Below, one piece after another: positions 31,299 through 36,778 of a DNA stretch of 36,778 bases. The first letter of the stretch is position 1; each line of letters begins with the position of its first letter. The notes below the pieces were generated by a model, which saw only the letters and a program-made list of their open reading frames with translations, did no database searches and was not told where the DNA came from. Source of the stretch: Bacillus nitratireducens (GTDB taxonomy: Bacteria; Bacillota; Bacilli; Bacillales; Bacillaceae_G); contig NZ_MAOC01000010.1 of the NCBI RefSeq assembly GCF_001884135.1, forward strand, positions 1 through 36,778, written 5' to 3'. Both the position numbers and the translations under genes were made by a program.

Positions 31299-32207
31299 GT
31301 GAAGAGAGATGATAATAGGATTGGTCACTTTACATCTGAAAAAGGAAAGGAAGACTTTCAAATTACCTACGATGAATCAATGGCACTTCTTCCAACACCT
31401 AACGATACGAAAGATATAAAAACTAAATACGGCACAATTCGTGCTTATTACTTTACTAAAGAGGAAAACAAACATAAGGAGCCAATACTCTTACTCCCTG
31501 GACGTGGTGCATCTACTCCAATGTGGGTACCCAATTTAGAAGGGCTAAGGGAGAAAAGGCCTGTTTACACGATAGATTTACTCGGTGAACCTGGAATGAG
31601 TGTGCAAACGAAGGTGATTGAAAACCAAAAACAACAAGCAGAATGGTTAAATGAAGTAATTGAAGGATTAAGTTTAGAAAAAGTGCATATCGTGGGTGTC
31701 TCCATTGGAGGTTGGACAACAATGAATTTGGCCAGATATAATCCAGAGCATATTGCTACGGCTAGTTTATTGGACCCAGTCTTTGTATTTGCGCAAATAC
31801 CCATAAAGATGATACTTGCATCTATTCCAGCTGCCGTTCCTATTGTACCTAAGTTTATAAGACAAAAGATGTTAAGCTATGTATCTGGAGGAGCAGAAAC
31901 AAATGACGATGAGCCTATCGCTAAGTTAATCGAGTCGGGTATGCGTAACTATAAACTTAAAACACCAGCACCGGATCTATTTAGTAAAGAAGACTTGAAA
32001 AATATCAATGTTCCAGTGCTTGCATTAATGGCTGAAAAAAGTACAATGCACAATTCTGTAAAAGCAGTTGAAACTGGGAAAAAATACGTTAAAGATATAG
32101 ATATAGTTAACTGGAAAAATGCATCTCACGCAATCAATGGTGAGTTCTCTAACGAAGTTAATGCCAGAATCCTTGAGTTTATAGAAAAACATTCTAATGA
32201 TAACTAA
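31299..32207 (+). CDS. Alpha/beta hydrolase
   Basis: 302-residue cytosolic serine hydrolase. Visible parts: the oxyanion region LLLPGRGASTPMW, the nucleophile elbow GVSIGGW (catalytic Ser), ASLLDPVFVF, the acid-strand region PVLALMAEKSTMH and the catalytic His in NASHAINGEF. It resembles carboxylesterase YbfK of B. subtilis in layout. GTG start with AAAGGAGGA 7 nt upstream. Substrate unknown. It stands alone between repeat copy d and a dispersed element. Confidence 0.85.
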   Translation: MKRDDNRIGHFTSEKGKEDFQITYDESMALLPTPNDTKDIKTKYGTIRAYYFTKEENKHKEPILLLPGRGASTPMWVPNLEGLREKRPVYTIDLLGEPGMSVQTKVIENQKQQAEWLNEVIEGLSLEKVHIVGVSIGGWTTMNLARYNPEHIATASLLDPVFVFAQIPIKMILASIPAAVPIVPKFIRQKMLSYVSGGAETNDDEPIAKLIESGMRNYKLKTPAPDLFSKEDLKNINVPVLALMAEKSTMHNSVKAVETGKKYVKDIDIVNWKNASHAINGEFSNEVNARILEFIEKHSNDN

Positions 32208-32284
32208 GTTGAAAGTGGAAAATATGTTGTAATAACAACTTTATCTCTATATAGCTATTTAAGAGGATTTAGCTTATTTTTTGT

Positions 32285-32384
32285 TTTGGGGTATTTTAAA
32301 GTACCCCCTAAATGGAATTTTTTTATAGCACCGAAGTTCATTTTTATGATTTTTGGGGAAGAATGTGCTTCTTAACTTGATACC
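32285..32384 (-). repeat. Dispersed palindromic element, second full copy
   Basis: The reverse complement aligns with 126-225: ATCAAGTTAAGAAG at the end, then TTCCCCAAAAATCATAAAAA, TTCCATTTAG and GGTACTTTAAAAT. No coding capacity. Confidence 0.65.
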
Positions 32385-32394
32385 GCAAAAAAAC

Positions 32395-32425
32395 AAACAG
32401 GAATGACTATTAAGTCATTCCTGTT
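32395..32425 (-). terminator. Terminator overlapping the 3' end of the frameshifted gene
   Basis: AACAGGAATGAC and GTCATTCCTGTT make a 12-bp stem; the run of A to its left gives T on the minus strand. Confidence 0.75.
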
Positions 32426-32701
32426 CCTTAAAGAAACCTTCTATGGTACTAGTAACTTCCTTGAATGCTTCACCTTGGACACTAGAAATTGATAATCCTC
32501 CAATTATATTTTTCCACTGTGAATTTACACTATCCCAGTTATCATCCCAATTTTCAGTAATATGCTTATAAGCTTTAAAAGGTTTATCACGACTTGGTGA
32601 AACATATTTTAAAGCATCTATCAACCCTACAAACTCCAAAACACTTCAGGCCCTTCTTTTAGAATTGGAGTTACCTCTTCGTTTCGAGATAAAACTTCCA
32701 T
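32415..32701 (-). pseudogene. Frameshifted hypothetical gene, about 95 residues
   Basis: An ATG at 32701 starts MEVLSRNEEVTPILKEGPEV and stops at once after FWSL. Adding one T to the four-T tract around 32643-32646 joins it to a frame that continues EFVGLIDALKYVSPSRDKPF to IEGFFKEQE at 32415. The product is acidic, tryptophan-containing and soluble. It is not recognised; a small immunity protein is one possibility. The upstream ribosome-binding site is poor. Confidence 0.45.
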
Positions 32702-32999
32702 TTAGGTGGTGCTATTAAATTTAAAAAGCTAAAACAAGCATAACCCCGTTCTAAATTTAGGACGGGGTTAAAATATAGTTGTTTAATTTCCGATATAAGA
32801 TACTTCACTGTACTCAAAAATATAACAATAAAGTCGATTGATAATCTAAGGTTTATTCAGCAATAGCGCCCGATTGCGGAAGACCAAGAAAATGATTATG
32901 ATTGCTGCTTATAGCTTGTTGAACTAACGCACACGTTACTTTAAGTGAATTGATTCACAATCTTACTGGGAGTTTATCTAAAAAATCTGAATTAACTTA
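32702..32999. other. Interval with a hairpin, no gene
   Basis: TAACCCCGTTCT and AGGACGGGGTTA (32741-32770) form a nearly perfect stem that may be a terminator in either direction. The rest shows no gene. Confidence 0.4.
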
Positions 33000-33029
33000 A
33001 TAAAAAAAGGACTCCCTTTTTGGGAATCC
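33000..33029 (-). terminator. Terminator of the glycine-zipper gene
   Basis: On the minus strand GGATTCCC-AAAAA-GGGAGTCC followed by seven T. Confidence 0.8.
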
Positions 33030-33058
33030 AATTCATTCAGTGTCACTTTGGTTAAAGT

Positions 33059-33268
33059 CTAATCTTCTCGGTTCGCAACACTGTCATTAGCCTCATCGGC
33101 ACCTTCGCCGACTTTGTTACCCATCGCTCCTCCTGCAACAGCTCCTGCAACGGTACCAAGTGGACCAAGAACAGAACCCAAAGCAGCTCCAGCGACAGCA
33201 CCGACACCAGTTCCTACCGCTTCGCCAGTATCATTATCAACACGGTTACGTTCGTTTTTATCAGCCAC
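33059..33268 (-). CDS. Glycine-zipper domain protein, 69 residues
   Basis: MADKNERNRVDNDTGEAVGT leads into GVGAVAGAALGSVLGPLGTV and AGAVAGGAMGNKVGEG, a glycine-zipper pair that can form membrane-associated or oligomeric helices, with an acidic tail. Similar small proteins in Bacillus are part of the general stress response. GTG start with AAGGAGTGAG upstream. Control by sigma-B is plausible, but no clear sigma-B promoter was picked out. Confidence 0.75.
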   Translation of the reverse strand: MADKNERNRVDNDTGEAVGTGVGAVAGAALGSVLGPLGTVAGAVAGGAMGNKVGEGADEANDSVANRED

Positions 33269-33309
33269 TCATCTCACTCCTTATTTAGAATAGGCAAGTG
33301 CATTCCAGC

Positions 33310-33591
33310 ACAATACCTTACATATTTTGACCTATAAGGACAGATTTATGCGGAGTGTTAGAATCCTGAGGATTTAGCAAACCGGCGCTTTACATAGCGA
33401 TGATCTTGTTCTATGTAATTATTGAAATGTTTGATTGTAGAATGAGTAGTACTTTTATAAAAGTCATTCACCTTTAATTTTTTGAGTGAACAAAGTAAAG
33501 AAAGGGCCTTATCTGTTGTCAGAACCGTTGGTTCTCCAAAAGTTTGAACGAGTCGTTTCGTAAAAGCATACGCAGATTGTGTATTCCGTTT
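33310..33591 (-). pseudogene. IS6-family (IS240-like) transposase remnant
   Basis: Between 33591 and about 33358 the minus strand encodes an IS6-type transposase segment. It begins KRNTQSAYAFTKRLVQTFGE, then PTVLTTDKALSLLCSLKKLK, and ends IEQDHRYVKRRFAKSSGF. It includes the second D and the final E of the DDE site. The start of the gene is missing and the frame stops after GF. The 5' side is cut off exactly at an IS231-like end (33592), so that element apparently inserted into or replaced the gene. Confidence 0.8.
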
Positions 33592-33620
33592 CTTAAGTTG
33601 ATGGGCATATGGCGATACCC
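33592..33620 (-). repeat. Solo IS231-like end beside a Tn4430-like target remnant
   Basis: CTTAAGTTGATGGGCATA (33592-33609) is followed by TGGCGATACCC, whose reverse complement GGGTATCGCCA is one base from the Tn4430 end GGGTACCGCCA. The same junction is present at 115-143. Confidence 0.6.
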
Positions 33621-33708
33621 TTTAATCGTAATCAGCATTATGATAATCGTTATTTAAGCTGGGCACTCTTCCATGGGGACGATATTCTATGTGAAAGGTA
33701 TTATGTTA

Positions 33709-33909
33709 TTACTCGTACTGAGGCTCTTCATGTTCAATTTGTTGAAGACGAGGATTTAAAGATTCAATAATTTCTTGAGTTTGTTGTGCTGCACCTTTAT
33801 ATAATTGTTTTGCTTGCTTGTTATCAGTATCAAGAACAAATCCTTCTAGGCATGCTTGAGCACTCTTTAATCCAGCGATAGTTTGTTTAAGTTTAGTACT
33901 TACTGTCAT
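33709..33909 (-). CDS. DUF1657 protein
   Basis: 66 residues: MTVSTKLKQTIAGLKSAQAC, LEGFVLDTDNKQAKQLYKGA, then AQQTQEIIESLNPRLQQIE. The DUF1657 pattern is clear. In spore formers these proteins are often encoded with spoVA-type or YetF-type genes, so a sporulation role is likely. The ATG at 33909 follows AGGAGGAATACTAC; an earlier ATG lacks a site. The neighbouring phospholipase D-like gene, divergent from it, is another class found in such clusters. Confidence 0.8.
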   Translation of the reverse strand: MTVSTKLKQTIAGLKSAQACLEGFVLDTDNKQAKQLYKGAAQQTQEIIESLNPRLQQIEHEEPQYE

Positions 33910-34119
33910 GTAGTATTCCTCCTTATAAATGTACTTCAAAATATAGAATGCCTATTTTGTTATCATAGTACGATTTCCAATTTTAGGGATATGCGAATGA
34001 GAAATTTTATAGTTAATCATTCAAAGGAGAATTTTTTAGCTAATAGATGCATGGAATAGTTTTGTCCCAATAACAAAAACTAACAGAAATAAAACGATAA
34101 TATATAAAGGAGATTAAAT

Positions 34120-35346
34120 ATGCTGAAAAAGATAGGGAAAATTTTCCGAGTATTCCTCTTTTTATTTATCGGTGGATGCTTAGTTCTGTTTGTTTGGGGG
34201 GAATTTGACAGAACAATAGCCGAAAAAAATGGGGTATTTAGCCAGAACTCTAGTCAATACCCTATGCGTCAAAGTGATATTACTATGTATACAGATGGGA
34301 AACAGTTAAACAATCAATTATTCTCAGATATAGAGAAAGCAAAGCATTACGTGCATATTAACTTTTTTTCTATTGCTGATGATAAAGTAAGTCATCAGTT
34401 TCTAGAGCTATTGCGGAAAAAAAGTCAGGAAGGTGTAGAAGTATACTATGCAGTGGACAGGTTAGGTGGAATTTTACTAAAGAAAAAGGAAAGAGAATTA
34501 TTAGTTAAAAAAGGAGTTCATTTTACATATTACAATAAACCTGTTTTTCCTTATCTCTTTTCTTCTTTGGATCATCGGAATCATCGTCGTATTTCAGTTA
34601 TTGATGGAAAGGTTGGTTACATTGGCGGATTCAACATCGGAAAGAAGTATTTGGGGGAAAAAGAAAAACTTGGTTATTGGAGAGATTATCATCTTCAAAT
34701 ACGAGGAGAAGGAGTTCAAGATTTAGAACACCAATTTGTATTAGACTGGAATAAAAACTCAGAGAAACCGATTCCGATACACAATGCGGTAAAGGAAAAG
34801 GGAGCAACCTCGCAACGATTTACTGCATATTATAGTGGAGAAAAACTTGGGCAAGATTATGCAATGCTGTTTCAACAAGCAAAAGAATCCATCATTATAT
34901 TAACACCTTATTTTATACCAAAAGACAGAACTATTTGGAACGCATTAGTAGATGCAAGAAAGAGGGGAGTTCGTGTCAAAATTCTATTCTCACCTCATTC
35001 GGATGCACTATTAGTTAAAGAAGCAGCATATCCATATATTCGAAAAGCATTAAAACAAGGGATGGAAGTATATGGTTATAAAAATGGGGTGTTACACGGT
35101 AAAGTATTTTTGATTGATGAAAAAGTATTGATGGTTGGGACCGTGAATTTTGATTCACGCTCGTTTCATTTAAATGAAGAAATGAACTGTTATATTCATG
35201 ACCCTATTTATATTTCGAGAATAAAACCAGTGATTAATGCAGACTTACAAAATTCAAAGCAAGTAACATCCTCTGACGTCAATCAATTATCTATAAAAGA
35301 AAAAATGAAAGAAAAGGTTGCAAAAATGTTTGAGTATTATTTGTAA
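34120..35346 (+). CDS. Phospholipase D-like protein, cardiolipin synthase type
   Basis: 408 residues with an N-terminal membrane anchor (about 8-28) and two phospholipase D domains. The second HKD motif is intact (LHGKVFLIDEKVLMVGTVNF). The first reads NHRRISVIDGK, with arginine instead of the usual lysine in HxK(x)4D. The probable reaction is transfer of a phosphatidyl group to make cardiolipin, at the membrane, though the substitution could lower activity or alter specificity. It is shorter than ClsA because only one anchor helix is present. AAAGGAG precedes the ATG. Confidence 0.82.
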   Translation: MLKKIGKIFRVFLFLFIGGCLVLFVWGEFDRTIAEKNGVFSQNSSQYPMRQSDITMYTDGKQLNNQLFSDIEKAKHYVHINFFSIADDKVSHQFLELLRKKSQEGVEVYYAVDRLGGILLKKKERELLVKKGVHFTYYNKPVFPYLFSSLDHRNHRRISVIDGKVGYIGGFNIGKKYLGEKEKLGYWRDYHLQIRGEGVQDLEHQFVLDWNKNSEKPIPIHNAVKEKGATSQRFTAYYSGEKLGQDYAMLFQQAKESIIILTPYFIPKDRTIWNALVDARKRGVRVKILFSPHSDALLVKEAAYPYIRKALKQGMEVYGYKNGVLHGKVFLIDEKVLMVGTVNFDSRSFHLNEEMNCYIHDPIYISRIKPVINADLQNSKQVTSSDVNQLSIKEKMKEKVAKMFEYYL

Positions 35347-35416
35347 AGACAAAGTATTTTTATATTAGGGATAGTTTCACATTGCCATCAAGATAAGGAA
35401 TGCAAATACCCCATAT

Positions 35417-35490
35417 CCATCAAGCTAACAAGGACGAGTTACTCCAAAACGATAAAAACGATCAACATGCATCAAAAAAACCACGCTAAG
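35417..35490. repeat. Dispersed element joined to inner half of a Tn4430-like terminal repeat
   Basis: CCATCAAGCTAAC (35417-35429) and the following AGTTACTCCAAAACGATAAA match the element at 126. It runs into AAAAAAACCACGCTAAG (35474-35490), which equals the inner 17 nt of a Tn4430-type 38-bp repeat as I recall it; the outer half is missing. Confidence 0.5.
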
Positions 35491-35503
35491 CAAAAATACA
35501 ATA

Positions 35504-35523
35504 AGCTGTCCATATGGACAGCT
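35504..35523. repeat. 20-bp perfect palindrome
   Basis: AGCTGTCCATATGGACAGCT has no loop, more like an operator than a terminator. It lies about 110 nt beyond the 3' end of the phosphorylase-family gene. Confidence 0.5.
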
Positions 35524-35633
35524 CATTTACATAATTACCGTTATTGGAAGTTGGATAACTTTGCCCATCCCCCGACAAAGGGGAATAATACAGGATCGAC
35601 TATTTCTATCTTTTTTATTAACTTTAAATTTAT

Positions 35634-36305
35634 TTAAATAAATCTTTTTAAATATTCGCCAAATATTTTATTCATAACTTTGGGGGTGTTTTCTAAATAA
35701 ACATTAATTTGTTCAATGTTCGATTCAAATTTATCAGAGTTACTTTCATCTGTTGGAAAATCAGATATTCCTTTTATAATAATGCACTCAACATCATTCT
35801 TCTTACAGATATAAGCAATTGCGCCCGCTTCTGTATCGGCTATTATTATTTCGTTTTCTTTAAGTTCTAAATAGTCCTTCCACATAACTACTGCTTTATC
35901 AGCGGTGCCAATTGTTCCGGTATGAAAATCATTTCCATATTTTGATAAATCAATATCGACTATGAAGGATTGTTTAATAAAAGGCTCAATTTCTTTTACT
36001 GTGCAATCATATTGAACGGCTTTATCGGGTACGAAAATATCCAAATTATTGAACTTATTATCTATTCCTGCACATGTTCCAGCAACGATTACTTTAGTTA
36101 AATTAAATTTGGAAATCATATACTGATTACCACCAACACCATTTACTTTTCTTACACCGGTACTATAAAAAACAAGTTCAGTATTATTAATTGTTCTCAT
36201 GAAATACTCGCCATAAGGATAACCAAAACATTCGTTATCTTTTATGCTAAAGTATTCCAATGTCGCTTCATATTCCCACTTGGTTGCTATACTTATTCCT
36301 ATCAT
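35634..36305 (-). CDS. Phosphorylase-superfamily nucleosidase
   Basis: 223 residues with the PNP/UDP phosphorylase fold. Motifs: VFYSTGVRKVNGVGGNQYMI, then VIVAGTCAGIDNKFNNLDIF, and ADTEAGAIAYICKKNDVECIIIKGISDFP. The last resembles the purine-binding and catalytic region (MEGAA...ISD) of MTA/SAH nucleosidases, with DTEAGA in place of MEGAA. Probable reaction is cleavage of a nucleoside or nucleoside thioether in the cytosol. The ATG lacks a strong AGGAGG but has GGGTGATAAG. Between Tn4430-like repeat ends. Confidence 0.78.
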   Translation of the reverse strand: MIGISIATKWEYEATLEYFSIKDNECFGYPYGEYFMRTINNTELVFYSTGVRKVNGVGGNQYMISKFNLTKVIVAGTCAGIDNKFNNLDIFVPDKAVQYDCTVKEIEPFIKQSFIVDIDLSKYGNDFHTGTIGTADKAVVMWKDYLELKENEIIIADTEAGAIAYICKKNDVECIIIKGISDFPTDESNSDKFESNIEQINVYLENTPKVMNKIFGEYLKRFI

Positions 36306-36677
36306 CGACTTATCACCCTACAATATTCTAAATTAAGCTCAATACTTTCCATAGCTTATTCCCCCTTTTTCGGGGGGAATGGGCAAAGAAACCCATATAG
36401 CATTATTCTTTTTTTGATTTATAAAGTCCTTTTCTTATTGAACTATCTTGCCAGTTAGTCGAACAAGAACTATCTCATTTTTCGGGTGAAAATCGTATAC
36501 ATATGTAGTTAACATAACGTCTCATTATCAGTAGCAAGAATAAGGAGGAACCCTAATCTCATAAGTAAATCTCCTTTTTTTGTTCTATGGATCTATGCAT
36601 TTTTTTATACATTCCTATCCTGGCATGGTTTTTAGGTTACTGGATTAGCAGAAAAACTGTATAAAATCTTGCATACT
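36306..36677. other. Interval with terminators, no clear gene
   Basis: Holds ATTCCCCC-TTTTT-CGGGGGGAAT (36358-36380) and a weaker hairpin between AAGGAGG (36542) and CTCCTTTTTTT. A 25-codon hydrophobic frame at 36587-36664 has no ribosome-binding site. TTAACATAACGTCTCATTAT (36509-36528) repeats the sequence at 20989. Confidence 0.4.
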
Positions 36678-36715
36678 CTTAGCCTAGTTTTTTTCCGAAA
36701 TGCTGGCGGTACCCC
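36678..36715 (-). repeat. Complete 38-bp Tn4430-like terminal inverted repeat
   Basis: On the minus strand it starts GGGGTACCGCCAGCATTTCG and ends AAAAAAACTAGGCTAAG. This is the Tn4430 (Tn3 family, B. thuringiensis) terminal repeat as I recall it, with two or three differences. The outer edge faces right, so its transposon would have lain to the left. Another dispersed element starts right at its outer edge. Confidence 0.65.
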
Positions 36716-36778
36716 ATCGCTATCAAGCTAACAAAACAAAATCCCCCCTAAAATGAAAAAATAAGCTATTCTTTCTGT
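36714..36778 (+). repeat. Dispersed element, copy running out of the window
   Basis: CCATCGCTATCAAGCTAAC is identical to 3229-3244 in its first 16 nt. ATCCCCCCTAAAATGAAAAA follows, as in the other copies. Its other end lies outside the window. Confidence 0.55.

Larger units (their letters stand above)
35474..36715. mobile_element. Possible Tn3-family-derived cassette carrying a nucleosidase gene
   Basis: The inner part of a Tn4430-like left end (35474-35490) and a complete inverted right end (36678-36715) bracket about 1.2 kb. Only the phosphorylase-family gene lies between; there is no transposase or recombinase. Non-autonomous Tn3 derivatives with passenger genes are known. The left end is truncated, so the cassette would be immobile. 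Confidence 0.4.

Noticed and set aside
31118-31312. 64-codon open frame on the plus strand before the alpha/beta hydrolase
   Set aside because: It lies mostly inside dispersed repeat copy d and overlaps the hydrolase start; no site or family resemblance.
126-33609. A CRISPR array from repeated CCATCAA-type sequences
   Set aside because: The copies are kilobases apart, in both orientations and with similar flanks, which fits dispersed elements and not spacers.
36587-36664. 25-codon hydrophobic open frame
   Set aside because: It has no ribosome-binding site and starts directly after a terminator-like hairpin.

Overview
The window looks like chromosome (or a chromosome-like accessory region) of a Bacillus cereus group bacterium. 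The base composition is AT-rich and ribosome-binding sites are strong AGGAGG types. Group signature genes include an InhA-type immune inhibitor A metalloprotease, an SLH-anchored transglutaminase-like protein, a YjcZ-type spore peptide and a DUF1657 protein. Two copies of a repeat that I take to be bcr1, with TTTAT target duplications, point the same way. No rRNA or tRNA genes were seen.

Left part (1-14.6 kb) is accessory and decayed. It carries a nucleoside hydrolase, a DUF3224 protein and a virginiamycin B lyase (vgb) with all four catalytic residues. Next come a VanZ-like protein and a MerR-type promoter driving a frameshifted Fe-S metallochaperone. After these lie many small membrane-protein genes and several broken genes: a barstar-like immunity gene, an unknown gene at 6.2 kb and another at 7.8 kb. 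An ArsR regulator/MFS exporter pair and a second VanZ-like protein follow. Inward-facing ends that resemble IS231 termini bracket the nucleoside hydrolase and, separately, the VanZ/metallochaperone block. This suggests transposase-less cassettes of the MIC231 kind.

Middle part (14.7-25.1 kb) is metabolic. A dihydroxyacetone module has the layout dhaQ-dhaS (minus strand) divergent from a fused DhaK-DhaL kinase (plus strand), with a candidate DhaS operator and a CcpA (cre)-like site between them. Two broken copies of the kinase 3' end, each still carrying its terminator hairpin, lie about 2 and 5.7 kb downstream. An azoreductase and a divergent Rrf2 regulator follow. Then a complete SAM-I (S-box) riboswitch precedes a two-gene operon of an SsuD-like flavin monooxygenase and a RimK-like ATP-grasp ligase. 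This operon is the best candidate for an undescribed system. A YdcF-like membrane protein closes the section.

Right part (25.3-36.8 kb) is cell-surface and stress related. It holds the inhA-family gene, whose promoter has a perfect dyad centred on the -10 box, and the SLH/transglutaminase protein. A PadR regulator with two palindromic operators is coupled to a DUF2812 membrane protein. Then come an alpha/beta hydrolase, a glycine-zipper protein, a DUF1657 protein, a phospholipase D/cardiolipin synthase-like enzyme and a nucleoside phosphorylase-family enzyme. The last gene is flanked by a complete 38-bp Tn4430-like terminal repeat on one side and the inner part of one on the other. A remnant of an IS6-family transposase abuts an IS231-like end at 33.6 kb.

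All family calls rest on reading the sequence and on memory of the families; no database search was run.
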